NCBI RefSeq assembly: GCF_038396675.1
Contig: NC_088931.1
Location: 5,850,001 to 5,914,000 of the forward strand
Origin: Hydra vulgaris
Taxonomy: Eukaryota; Cnidaria; Hydrozoa; Anthoathecata; Hydridae
Reading direction: 5' to 3'
Length of the DNA stretch: 64,000 bases
Positions 1 through 12,125 of this stretch are shown one piece after another. The notes beneath the pieces were generated by a model. The model did not search any database. It was not told the DNA's origin and was given only the letters and a program-made list of their open reading frames with translations. Numbering within the stretch: the stretch's first letter is position 1; each line of letters starts with the position of its first letter. The position numbers and the translations under genes were made by a program.

Positions 1-2313
1 GACTAAAAATGGCTGAAAAAATCGATGCTATACTTATTTAATATTTATTTACTCAATTCTTAAGTTATGAAATTTATTTTTGCAATTTTTAATTTAATTA
101 TTGTTTATGCATTATTTATTTTTGGTATGTATTTATTCATTCAATATTTAAAAGCGTTAAAAAGCATCTGCGCAAATAATCACAATATTTATGTTTTAAT
201 AAATATTTTTTTATCTTAATAAATATTTTTTATTTTTATGCATTTTTTTTTTTAAATAAATATGCACTTTGTATATAATTTAATTAGGAAGTTAGTAACT
301 TTTTTTTTTTTAAATGAAAAAAGGTTTTTTAATATTAAAATTTCATTTTAAGAAAAAAACCAAAATAATCGGTTTTGAAATCTAAAACCGAATTGCAATT
401 AAAATTTCAATTATTTCTTGAAGATTAAATAATAGTAATAATGGCAAGGCGACCTCTGTCCTTTTCTAAGTTATTCATCACACTGTGTACAATGACTACA
501 AACAATAAGTTTCCGTTATTTTCTAATTCTAATATTCTTTTTAATGCTTCTAACATTAAAAAGAATATAAATGAAAGCAGAATGTCGTGGAACTTATAAC
601 TTATCTCTATATAAACAAACTTTCACAAACATTTTTACGTGTTAATTTAATAAAAAAAAAGAATACTTATAATTAATGACTTAATATTAATACTTTTTAT
701 TTAGTAAAAATCTCTTGGAAAACCTTCTATATTGAAAATATTTTTTTCACGAGCACAAATAAATATCTCGCAATACAAGACAGTTTGTAGCTTTACCAGC
801 TGCACTCACGAATAAAAATGAATTACCGCATTCAACCTGAAATATAACGCGCAAAATTCGCATCTGATAGACCGCGCGGCCGGCATTCAGTAGTCCAATT
901 ATATATGTAGCCAATCTGATTACCCAATAGTACCATGTAGAAACTTTTTTTCATTTTTGACCACTCTTTCAAGAATCTAATCCATAGTGGGACTCTTTAT
1001 GTCGCTTATAACGCTGTATTTTTATTTTTTTATTTTTTTGTATGTGCGTTTTTGAAATGACAAAGATTTTTACGATAGATTTTCTAGAATTGCTTTTTTT
1101 TTTCATTTTATAAGCGCGGGCTTTTACATTGCACATTTCGAAAATGGCAAATTTGACAGAGTTTACTTGAAAAAATATTTACGCGCCTAAGATCCACTTA
1201 CTATTGAAAAACTGTTGAGAATATATTTAATATAAACAAGAGAGTATAATTAATAAGAATAAAATACTTAAACAATCAATAATAAATAACACGTGATCTG
1301 ATTACACAACCAACAAGAAAACAAGTCGTTAGTTAAAAAAAAAATCTTTAAATAAAAAAAGCAAAACAAAATAAGGCTACAAACTGTCTTGTCTTCAAAG
1401 GTATTTGTATTTTATCGTTTAAAATCAATGATTGTTTAGTTTTTATCTTATAAAAAAATAATAATAAATAAATAAAGCATTTTCTTAAACTTAAAAAAGT
1501 ATTAACATTAAAGATAAAAGATATAATTCGAATATCATCAATTTCAGCCCCAATATCCAAAGAAAATCATATTTGCATCCATTCCGAAATATATTACACC
1601 CTAATTGTAACTGTTGACCAATTGCTCTAATTTTTGTTATTTTATTAGTCAGAGATTTAAACGTGCTTTATGAAAGATGTGTAAAAAAAAAAAAAATACA
1701 ATTAATGTTTATTTATTTTCTTAGCCTGTACACCAAGTTAAATTGAATTTAAAAGTTTACCTGGTAATGTAGTTGTTTAATTGATTTAGTGACAGCATTT
1801 GTATTTTATGAAATAGTAAACCCGCTTTCATCATGAAACATAATTAAAGTTTATGATCTTTTTATAAAAAAAACCCGTTTTCTATTTACACAACTGCAGT
1901 CCATGAATGTTACTTGTTTTAAAAAAAATTAGAAAAGTATCACACAAGATTTGTGATGTATCTCTTCAGCCAATCATATAATTGCTGTAAACCCTTCTTT
2001 ATATTTTGTGAAAAGTATCGATCATAATTAAGAAATGATTGTAATAATGATTAAAAGTTGTTTGTTAATTAAATAATTTGATTATATTCATTTTTTTCAA
2101 AACCTACAATGTCAAATATTTGTGCAAGGGAAACCAAGCATTACACTAGCACCATCGGAACAATATCCAATTAAATTTGATTTATACAACATAGTCTATA
2201 TTATACACACATAGTTTATGTCGAATCCAACGTTATATATAATCTACAACGTAGCCTTGTATATGGTTGCACCATTTTTTTAATTTTTTATTATTATTAT
2301 TTTTATTTTTTTT
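1..2313. other. AT-rich non-coding stretch
   Basis: I see no supportable gene. The sequence is AT-rich with many homopolymer runs. Short ORFs lack recognisable domains and probably arise by chance. A small GC-richer patch near 850-890 (around a CGCGCGGCCGGC string) may be a mobile-element remnant but could not be delimited. Confidence 0.6.
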
Positions 2314-2404
2314 GGTGCCCCAAGAAGTCCTTACGGCCTTATCACAGAGCACCGCGGAAGAGCATTTGAAAGGAAGTTCACGCCTCCTTCCTTACTGATG
2401 TTGT
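2314..2404 (-). repeat. SINE 3' half (tRNA-derived family), minus strand
   Basis: On the minus strand this matches the 3' half of the SINE seen complete at 28,981-29,154. Shared blocks include the 'gtaaggaaggaggcgtgaac' region, 'cggtgctctgtgataaggcc' and the terminal 'cttggggcacc'. The pol III promoter half is absent, so this is a 5'-truncated copy. A T-rich tract lies beyond its 3' end. Confidence 0.7.
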
Positions 2405-2559
2405 ATAACTTGCGCATTAAAATTTTCAACTTTTAAATAGATTATTAGTAGAGATTTACTAGATGTAGTCCAAGCTTCATCAACTACAATGCAATTTTTT
2501 AAATCTTTTGCAATTTTTTTATTTTTTAATTTTTTCTTTTTATTGACGCCTGTCATCAA

Positions 2560-3245
2560 CTATTTTAACAGCAGCTTAGGGAGAATGAAGTCCTATATCC
2601 ATGTTCAACCTGTTTTTAACTTTTAGTTCAATCTCATTTTAGAACGTTTCTTTCAATATTGATGCAATATCAGCTTGCAGGTCTTCGATAGGTTGCGTGA
2701 CTTTATTGGCATTCATCATGTACTGGACGAAGTTTAAACCAAGTGTGCTGCAGGTTTCAAATACTTCATTTGTAAAGAACTTTTTATTCTGTATTGCCTG
2801 TAATTGATTGATTATTAGTAAATAGCAAGTTTGTTTTTTCAACAGCCTGATAAAAAGATTGACTATGTTCCTTAGCAGAATAGTTGAAATATCCTCTATT
2901 TTAAAAAATCGAATGTAGGTAATTTTTGCTGCACTTCGAGGTACAGAAAAATGATTTTAAGACTGCTCTTTTAACAGCGTCTACTTTGCTAAGAAAACTA
3001 ATATCATATTTGCATAGCTCAAGTCCATAAATAAGCTTCGGCAATTGTACAAGTGAACTATTGTTGACGACTAGCGGTAACGAATCCCACTGTCGATTAG
3101 AGCTATTGCAACCGATTAAAACTGAGATATACGCTCATTTAAATATGTTTTTTGAAGTGTTGCAACTTTGTTTTCACTAGTATCCCATTGGAAACCCAGA
3201 TGTTTTAATATATTTCGAATTAGCTAAAGTTGGCGACTCTTCTTC
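2560..3245 (-). pseudogene. Decayed non-LTR retrotransposon C-terminal region
   Basis: Minus-strand translation in shifting frames gives a run that resembles the C-terminal region of cnidarian LINE polyproteins: 'LGFQWDT', then 'LPKLIYGLELCKYDISFLSK', 'VLKSFFCTS', 'HSIFKIEDISTI' and 'NLFIRLL'. It continues into a 67-codon open stretch at 2639-2842. The catalytic RT motifs are not in this piece. Several stops and frame changes are present, so it is dead. Assignment rests on general resemblance only, and the family is not determined. Confidence 0.45.
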
Positions 3246-3591
3246 AGCTGTTTATAAAATAATAATTAATTCTTCGCGTGTAATAATTAAAAACTTGTTG
3301 CCAAAGCGCTTCATAACGGCTGAAATAATACTGAGAATTTACAAAGAACTGCTAATATAATTAAATTTAAAATCAATTTAACGTTACCTAATTTATTACA
3401 TCATAAAATAATTTAATAAATTGCTAAATAAACTTTTATCCAATTGTTAATATAAACTTTTATCCAATTGTTAATATAATTTTTTATCCAATACACTTTC
3501 ACAAACACTATTTTTAAACAACTTTCGCAAGATACAAAATTTGCGACCACAGTAAAGAAAGTTTTATATAATTAAGTTCTTGTAATTGTAA

Positions 3592-3593
<2 letters not shown>

Positions 3594-3686
<93 letters not shown>
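3594..3686. repeat. (TA)n microsatellite
   Basis: Nearly pure TA dinucleotide run of about 90 bp. Confidence 0.97.
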
Positions 3687-3687
<1 letters not shown>

Positions 3688-3821
3688 GTAACTGTATATA
3701 TATGAATAAAGAAAATATCTTTATATTATCATGTATAATATTGTATACTTGAAAAAGTGCTCAATAGATAAACTAGAGCTATATAGTATATATATTACTG
3801 TTTTACTACTTGCTTGATGAT

Positions 3822-3952
<131 letters not shown>

Positions 3953-4034
3953 CATTAGGTTATAGTATATATTATGTAGCCACAATGCTGATGCACAGGC
4001 TTTCAATTTTTAAGGTAAAAAATCATATAAATGT

Positions 4035-4063
4035 AATTCTCGTTTCGGCCGGAACGAGAATTA
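4035..4063. repeat. Short palindrome, possible MITE end
   Basis: The core 'ctcgtttcggccggaacgag' is almost perfectly self-complementary. A second 'ttccggccggaa' palindrome follows near 4110-4122. This local CG-rich foldback in AT-rich DNA suggests the remnant of an inverted-repeat element; its borders were not found. Confidence 0.45.
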
Positions 4064-4122
4064 TACTTATTTTTACAAAATTATTTTATTAACAATTCCG
4101 GCAAATCCGGTTCCGGCCGGAA

Positions 4123-5949
4123 TACAGAATTTCAAATCCGATACCTTACTAAAAACTAAATATTACAAAAAAAAAATTTTAATTGTATAAAAATAAAATT
4201 GTAAAAAAGGTGAAATGCTTTTCAAGTCTTATTACTTTTATTTTGTAAACATTCAGATATTGATGTGGCACGGAACTATATTGATGGAGCACGACTTCAT
4301 GTTAATGGGGTACGTAATTAGTTATTTAGAAAGTAAGAGATATATATTTTTCCTAAGTGAAAGTTGTGACTGGAATTTGAATGCAGATTGTATTTCTTAG
4401 AAAACTTTTTTATATTTTTTCGGAAACATTTTTTATATTTTTTTGAAAACTTTTATATATTTTTTATAAAAATTTCTTATATTTTTTAGAAAACTTTTTT
4501 ATATTTTTTAGAAAACTTTTTTATATTTTTTAGAAAACTATTTTTTTATTGTTAAATTATAAAAATGCCAAATACAAAATAACTTAGTTCATGCAAAAAC
4601 TGAATCTTTAGTTTTTTTAGAACAGTCTAAAGCATGGATTTTTTAGGCAAATACTTTTAAACCTAATATATGGTTAATACCGGCCATTCCAACACCAAAA
4701 CGATAAAAAAACTTTCAGACTAGTTGAGCACAAAAATTATTAGCGGAAAGAAAGAAATTATCTAAAGTAATCACATTTTCAAAAACTTCTTTTTTTAAAA
4801 AGAAAATGTCACGGCAGCAAAAAACGCACTCGTTGTTCATTTCAAGAATTTGGTTGGACAATCAATATGCATTTATTGAAAAGAAATACTCGCCTCGATT
4901 AATGACTTGATCATTTCATAAAGCATGTAAATGTTGGTGAAGGATTGTTTTAGAAAATGAATCTTGTTCTTATTTACAAAATAATGGAACTTGTTAATTC
5001 ATCTATCTCTAAAAAAATTCAAACCTGTTTAAAAATTCAACACTTTTAAGAAACAGAGGTTAAAAAATTTTGCAAAAGAAGTTTGCAAAATTTTTTAACC
5101 TCTTATAACGGATTATGCAAAGCTAATTATTCTGATGCAGTCATTTCGCTGAGATCAATTTGCCGCGAATGAGCGCAGTAACTTTATAAAGAATGTTAAG
5201 ATACTTTAAACAATTTAGAAAAATCTGCGCATTATTAGCTATAAGCTTTTATAAAACTGAGTTGAGCTGTTTAAATACGCTTTATTTCATGCTTTGACCA
5301 AACTCGAGATAACAGATACCTGATTTAAAAAAAAATCCGTTCAAAATTTATAACTTTTTAGATCCGTTCAAAAATTATACATTTTCTTGCCATTCATAGT
5401 GACTGCTAAAGCACATGCTTTTTTTTACCATGTTCATATTTCATTGAACGTCATGGCATTTCACCTGGATTTTTATTTATTTATTTTTTTTTTATATCTA
5501 TTTTATTTTTCCGTTTTACAAAAAATTTACAAAAAAGAAATTACAATAATAAAAAATCCTGGCCGAAGCAAGAAGAAGACAGACTTATCTTGTCACCGAG
5601 TCCCGTTACATTTCGAACGTTTTAAAAAATTTACATAACTAATAAGTGATAAATAAAACAGTATAAGTACATACAAAACACCAGCAATAAATTTTTTTAA
5701 CAATTTTCCAGCGGAATAATTTAAAAAAATTAAATAAGCTGAAAATGAGATAATAGTGAAAGTTATCAATCACAAAAAATTCTGTTAAATTTTATTGAAA
5801 ATAATGTAATATAAATAAGTATTTAGGGCTGATTAATAAATATCAACAAAAAAATAAAACAAAAAAGGAAAACAATAGGTAAAAAAAGCTAAATAAAATG
5901 TAATGGTTTTAAATGATTTATTTAATTTAAAACCTTTTAAATTTTTTTT
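4123..5949. other. AT-rich stretch without recognised gene
   Basis: Holds short tandem repeats at 4400-4540 (reiterated 'ttatattttttagaaaactt' of about 22-28 bp) and low-complexity AT DNA. Near 5045-5100 there is a small inverted repeat (two 'gaggttaaaaaattttgcaa'-type arms). No coding sequence is supported. Confidence 0.55.
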
Positions 5950-7080
5950 AATAAAGATAATTAAAATCTAGTATATCGAAGTCCATGTTTAGTAAATGCC
6001 GTTTTGAATCAGCCTTAAAACTTTCCAAAGTGCAGTTTAAAACAAAGTCTTGTTTTTCATAAAACATGCGAAGAAAATTTTTTCAAAGATAATGTCCCCG
6101 ATATTGAGTTTGGCACAGCCTAATTTAAGATTTGTTTATGGGAATAGCAAAGTTGTTCTCTGAAGATTTGGTAGGATATTTATGAGAGATTTCATTAAAG
6201 TAAAATTAAAATGTTACTTGAGATGACCCACATTTTGCTTTAAATATAAATGTTACTTGATGAATATTAATCTTATAAATATATAAAGCTCTAAGCTGAC
6301 GTAAGAGAGGTTTGCGATATAAGTTCCTGTTTGCTCCAAATATTACTCTGCAAGTATGTTTTTGTTTGCTTTGAAATTTTTTGGAGTTTAGTACGACTAG
6401 TGCTACCCCAGGCAAAGTTGCAGTAAGAAAGATAGGTGTGTATAAAAGAAAAATATATTTTTTTATTGATTCATTTTTAAGAAACGGTTTTGTTCAATAT
6501 AACACGGAAATACAGTTTTGAGATCTTATTTTTTATATATGTTTATTATGGAATTTCCATGACAATTTTTTATCTAAAAGCACTCGTAAAAAGTTTATAG
6601 TCAATTTCCATTTTACTTATTATGTTATTGATAACAAAATTAGAAAATTTAAGAGGAATATTATTAGCTTTACTAGGTTCATGGAATAGGATAAACTTTG
6701 TTTTATCTACATTTAATGAAAGTTGGTTACTTATAAACCACTCGTTGTGGTTTATAAGTAACTGACTTTCATTAAATTTAGATGAAACAAAGTTTATTCA
6801 TTCCATGAACCTAGTAAAGCTAACTAGACTTTACTAGATTCATGGAATACGACTTTCATTAAATTCAATTAAAATCTTATTTAATTCTTCGATAAAAATT
6901 AAAAAAAAACAACAATATTATCTTATGTGAGAATAAAATAAATTAGTTTTATCTGCAAATAAGATAGTGTTTAATATTTTTGATGCTAAGTATAAGTCAT
7001 TTATATAAAGTAAAAATAATAGTTGTCCTAAAATAGAACCCTTGGGTACCCCACAAGGTATAAAGTATTTATTTAATTTT
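5950..7080 (-). pseudogene. Rearranged CR1/jockey-like LINE reverse transcriptase fragment
   Basis: Minus-strand translation gives RT motif B 'CGVPKGSILGQLLFLLYIND' near 7030-7065 and motif C 'LFADKTNLF' near 6960, where the usual second Asp of ADD is Lys. Later blocks are 'SLNVDKTKFILFHEPSK', 'YLSYCNFAWGST' and 'KLHFGKF'. These follow the order of a CR1/jockey-type C-terminal half. The copy has many stops and frame changes, and a roughly 75-bp segment has been duplicated in inverted and then direct orientation (6668-6880). Motif A, the endonuclease and the 5' half are missing. Not functional. Confidence 0.75.
6668..6825. repeat. Inverted duplication inside LINE fragment
   Basis: Left arm from 'agctttactaggttcatgga' to 'taaaccactcg'. 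The right arm repeats it in reverse complement from 'gtggtttataagtaactgac' to 'ccatgaacctagtaaagct'. Arms are about 75 bp and nearly identical. A third, diverged piece in the original orientation follows at 6829-6875. Confidence 0.9.
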
Positions 7081-7480
7081 ATTTTTAGTTTTTATTTAAT
7101 TTTTGTTTCGTAGTCGACTTCGACAGTAAACACATGTGAACTCATTGTAGAAGAAAAAGCTTTTTTTATTTCTTTCTAATGATGCTAAAGATTTCATTAA
7201 AATCTTGAAAATTAAATTTTCTAATAAAATAATAAGATATTGATACTTTGTCTTGTTACTTTACCATAAGTATATACTCATGCTTTCAAAGAGTTATCTT
7301 TGAAATTTTGAGTTATTCATATCACAATCACTAAGCATTAATCATAAAAATTAAAGAACGCACCCTCCTTATTAAAGTTTCTACCTAAAATAAAATAAAA
7401 AATACATTTACTAAATATGTTTTACAAAGCTATTGAGCTTCATAATAATTTTTTTAATTACACAAGTTTAGAAAAAAATG

Positions 7481-7603
7481 GTCACAAAGCACCTCAGAAG
7501 AGCATTTCACTAGGAAGTTCGTGTCTTCTTCTTTACAAATGTCGCTAACCATGGACCTTTCGATTGCAAAGCGAGCACTTTAACCACTTTGCTTAAGCTA
7601 CTC
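7481..7603 (-). repeat. tRNA-derived SINE copy (minus strand)
   Basis: Read on the minus strand it begins tRNA-like ('agcaaagtggttaaagtgct', then 'tttgcaatcgaaaggtcc'), as in an A-box plus anticodon-arm region. It then passes to the family 3' blocks 'cttcctagtgaaatgctctt' and 'gaggtgctttgtgacc'. The B-box region is degenerate. Same family as 28,981-29,154. Confidence 0.65.
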
Positions 7604-7871
7604 ATTGAGTTCAATAAGGTTCTACTGAAGCTTAACCTTTTATTTAGGTTAATCAATTTTATTTCACGTGCTTGATGTTACAGTCTCACAGTTTGGAGCC
7701 ATTCTGGTTCACAACCGGCATAAGAGCATTTTTTATACATGACTGTCAAAACGTAACTGTGATAAACGCGACTATAATCTAAAACTTATCCATAGCTAAA
7801 ATTTTCATAAAAAGTTTTAAATATTTAAACTTTATTAAAAAGATTTATAAATCTGTGATTCATTTTACTTT

Positions 7872-8033
<162 letters not shown>

Positions 8034-8110
8034 CTCAATATTTAAGAAAATATATATTTTTTCAAAAACAGAGCGTTTTATACTTAAATTTTAGAAAAAA
8101 CAACTTTTAA

Positions 8111-9040
8111 TTTTATAAAAAGGCCGACCCAAATCTAAAGGATTTGGTAAGTAAAGAATGTAAGCAAATTTTGACAAATCACGATATTTTTAATAGAATC
8201 GAGAAAAACGGAACTGCCGATTGTTTTATAACTTTAAAAGATCACAAAGCCAACTTCATAAACAACCCTACTGTGCGTCTTTTAAATCCTGCAAAGAATG
8301 AGGTAGGAAGATTGTCCAAATTTATTTTATCCAATATCAATTCTGAATTAAGAATCAGGCTCTGTTTAAACCAATGGCAAAATACGCAGAATGTGATAAA
8401 TTGGTTCCGAAAGATTGATGATAAACACCTTTGTAAATTTTTAGTAAGTGACATAAAGGATTTTTATCCGTCAATTGATGAAAACATGCTAAATAACGCA
8501 ATTGCCTTTGCCGAACAACATATAATTATAGACGAGCAAAGCAAATCCATTATACGTCATGCAAGAAACTCTTTCATTTTTAACGGTGGCATATCATGGA
8601 TTAAGAAAAAAGCAGGATTGTTTGATGTTACCATGGGAGCCTATGATGGCGCGGAAGTTTGCGAACTAGTTGGGATTTTTCTTTTAGGTCAACTTTCGCA
8701 GTTTTACAACAAAAATGATTTTGGTTTATATCGGGATGACGGGTTAGCTGTTTTTAAGAACAAAAATGGCCATCAAATGGAAAAAATAAAAAAGCATGTT
8801 GTTCAAGTTTTCAAACGTAACAATCTCAACATCTCTATCAATTGCAATCTTAAAATTGTTAACTACCTTGATTTAACTTTTAATCTTACTCAAAATTCTT
8901 TTCAACCATACTGCAAGCCTGAAAATAACCTAAGTTATGTGCATGCTGATTCTAACCATCCACCTAGCATAATAAATAATCTTCCAAAAAATATCGAGCT
9001 AAAGTTGTCTGCCAACTCATCAAGTGAAGCTATTTTTTAA
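8111..9040 (+). pseudogene. Reverse transcriptase domain of Penelope-like element
   Basis: Open from 8111 without its native start (first residues FYKKADPNL). RT landmarks in order: 'FITLKDHK' and 'NPTVRLLNPAK' (fingers); motif A 'SDIKDFYPSI' with catalytic Asp; motif B 'TMGAYDGAEVCELVG'; motif C 'FGLYRDDGLAVF' with the catalytic Asp pair; then 'VNYLDLTFNL' and 'SNHPPSIINNLPK' in the thumb region. Motifs B (GAYDGAE) and C (YRDDG) differ from the usual PLE forms, but I recall this variant from many cnidarian and fish repeats. The frame is lost after 'SSSEAIF' by one extra base; the downstream frame continues the same protein. Not functional as it stands. Confidence 0.8.
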
Positions 9041-9041
9041 A

Positions 9042-9812
9042 TCGACACAACTTTATGAAGACGGATTAAAGCAATTGGGATACACTTATAAGTTGACACA
9101 TAAACCAAGCACAAAAAATGTTCCAAAAAATAACCATAAACAAAATATAAACTGGTACAATCCTCTATTTAGTAAAAATGTTACAACCAAAATTGGTTAA
9201 CGCTTTTTAACCCTAATTGACAAGCATTTTCCTAAAAACCACAAACTACACAAAATATTTAACAGAAACACAATTAAGATAAGCTACTCCTGTATGCCAA
9301 ACATCAAATCTATCATCAACTCACACAAGAAAAATATTTTATGTGGTGATGTAAAATTATCAGAAAAAGCCTGCAATTGCATTAAAAAATCTGTTTGTCC
9401 ACTGAACAACAATTGCTTGTCTAACAACATTGTTTACCAAGCCACCGTAAGCTCAAATAAACCTCAATACAATGATAAAGTGTACATTGGGATAAGCGAA
9501 ACCTCATTTAAGCTACGTTATGCGAACCATCAAAAATCTTTTAACATAAAAAAATACAAAAACGAAACTGAGTTGTCTAAGGAAGTATGGGGATTAAAAG
9601 AAAACAATTTCACAACTTCAATCAAATGGAGTATTATTAAACACTGTAAATCATACAACCCTGCGTCAAAAATTTGTAAGCTTTGTTTAAATGAGAAATT
9701 CGAAGTATTATTTTACAAAGGAAACAATCTACTAAACAAAAGAGGCGAATTAGTCTCTAAATGCAGACACAAAAATAAATTTCTCCTTTCATTATTGGAT
9801 AGCGGAGATTAG
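9042..9812 (+). pseudogene. RT C-terminus and GIY-YIG endonuclease of the same element
   Basis: In the +1-shifted frame the protein continues 'STQLYEDGLKQLGY', 'INWYNPLFSKNV', a TAA at 9198-9200, 'LIDKHFPKNHKLHKIFNRNT' and 'ISYSCMPNI'. From 9294 the frame is open. A Cys cluster (CNCIKKSVCPLNNNC) forms the zinc-finger-like linker seen before PLE endonucleases. The GIY-YIG core follows: 'IVYQATV', 'KVYIGISE', 'FKLRYANHQKSF', 'ELSKEVWGLKE', 'CKLCLNEKFEVLF' and 'LLNKRGEL'. These supply the Tyr/Gly, Arg and Glu positions expected in the family. In life the nuclease would nick target DNA to prime reverse transcription. Confidence 0.8.
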
Positions 9813-9835
9813 TTTTCCATTACGTCTTCTTGTAC

Positions 9836-10603
<768 letters not shown>

Positions 10604-10605
10604 TA

Positions 10606-11178
10606 GGGGAGAGTGGGGTAATGGCGAACGCGGGTTAACTCCGAACATGGTCAAAGCAGCATTGTAAAAAAATAAATTCGACAATTTTTTTTTACCTGCT
10701 GAGAAGGGATCCTATGCTCAGTTCCAGACGTGCAGTAGTATAATGAAGCTGCGGATGTTGTTCACTATAATTTGATTTTAAATTTTTCTGATAATTTTAT
10801 GCAACTTTTTTCTTGAGTAACACTCTGTTGTAGCTTCTATGGAAATAAAGTCACTCCTTTTTTTTGTTTTTGTTGCATAATATAGTTTTTAGACTTAGTT
10901 ATTACAATTAGCTTTTTATTCGCTATTACACAACAGTGCTTGTGATTGCCCCCCAATGTGTTCGGAATTACCCCACGTAGGCAGGGTAATTCCGAACACC
11001 AATGGTTTTATTTCTCGCATAAATTTTTATTTTATAATAAGATTTTTAAAAATTCCTTTTGAGAGTTTGTGACTGAGTAGTTAAACTAATTGATAAGCAA
11101 TAAATATGATCAATTTTGTATAACTGGTGTCTTTAATTCGCATTCCGCTTAGGTGTTCGCCAATACCCCACTCTCCCC
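10606..11178. mobile_element. Non-autonomous TIR element, TA-flanked
   Basis: Left end 'ggggagagtggggtaatggc' (to 'gaac') and right end 'gttcgccaataccccactct' (to 'cccc') are inverted repeats of about 24 bp with one mismatch, flanked by TA on both sides. Inside, at 10,950-11,004, a second inverted pair ('tgttcggaattacccca' and 'gggtaattccgaacacc') forms a hairpin whose sequence echoes the ends. No transposase is encoded, so it would depend on one supplied elsewhere. Confidence 0.8.
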
Positions 11179-11306
11179 TACTTTATGAAATTCTTCTATA
11201 TTATTTTCCTTAGCATATTTATTATGTTTAGCTCTCCATATGAATTTGATTTCTTGTTTTATGTTTTCTAAGATTTTTTTTGATGGTATCTCTATTAGGT
11301 CTTTGT

Positions 11307-11549
11307 ATTTCGTGCTTCTCGCCCGCCATGGTTCTGTCGTTATAATATTTCGTGTTTCTCGCCCGCCATAGTTCTGTCGTTATAATATTTCGTGTTTCTC
11401 GCCCGCCATAGTTCTGTCGTTATAATATTTCGTGTTTCTCGCCGCCATAGTTCTGTCGTTATAATATTTCGTGTTTCTCACACGCCATAGTTCTGTCGTT
11501 ATAATATTTCGTGTTTCTCGCCCGCCATAGTTCTGTCGTTATAATATTT
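11307..11549. repeat. 40-bp minisatellite, about six copies
   Basis: Unit of 40 bp containing 'tatttcgtgtttctcgcccg' followed by 'ccatagttctgtcgttataa'. Copies differ by few substitutions and one single-base deletion. It is CpG-bearing and GC-richer than its surroundings. The minus-strand ORF across it shows no recognised domain. Confidence 0.92.
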
Positions 11550-11882
11550 GTTAGTGTGGTTATAAGTAGAGTAACTTTATCATTTTTTCCTAGATGTTCA
11601 CAATTTGTAAAGAATATATTATGAACGATATTAAAGGCCACATCAGGTTGAATTTTTTCGTAGGTACTCGTCCTCCCTCATCCATTTCGGATTTTGAAAA
11701 AAACATTTACAAAAGTACATAGCCAACGTTCTTTAAAAAATTGCGAATGTCAACTTTATTAAGGAAAAAGACAGCCGAAAATATTATCTGAATATACACC
11801 AATATTTGTCAATGTGGAATACTCCCCTTCCTGACATTCCAGCTTCTAAACGAACTCTGGACATACTTTCGCGTCACGCAAA

Positions 11883-11903
11883 GGAAGGAGGCGTGAGCTT
11901 CCT
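11883..11903 (+). repeat. SINE scrap split by LINE insertion
   Basis: The string 'aaggaggcgtgagcttcc' is the family block seen in the other SINE copies. It ends exactly at the T tract (poly-A on the minus strand) of the LINE at 11,904-13,720, suggesting that the LINE inserted here. Confidence 0.45.
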
Positions 11904-12125
11904 TTTTTTTTTTTTTTGTTCTTTATTACAATATTTATGATACAAATACAAAAATATAAAAAAAAAAAGAAAAATTAGCAAGTCAATATATCGTTAAGAA
12001 ATAAATAATAAAAATAAATATAAAGAACGCGGATACTCAAAGAAGACCGTCAGGTCTTGTCACAGAGAAACCGCTATTGAAAATATTAGAACGTTTTTTT
12101 TTAGTTTTTTTTAATTTTTTAATGG

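Larger units (their letters stand above)
8104..9835 (+). mobile_element. Penelope-like retroelement (RT + GIY-YIG), 5' truncated
   Basis: Retroelement remnant with reverse transcriptase upstream and GIY-YIG endonuclease downstream, the domain order of canonical endonuclease-bearing Penelope-like elements. Both outer flanks are TA-rich microsatellites (7875-8031 and 9839-9951), so no target-site duplication can be read. The 5' end is truncated: the open frame starts after a stop at 8108 in the middle of the N-terminal RT region. Lesions are a +1 frameshift in a T run near 9033-9038 and a TAA at 9198-9200. I see no LTR-like or hammerhead sequence nearby. Confidence 0.75.

Noticed and set aside
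11307-11549. CRISPR array
   Set aside because: The 40-bp units are tandem without spacers, in a eukaryotic context.
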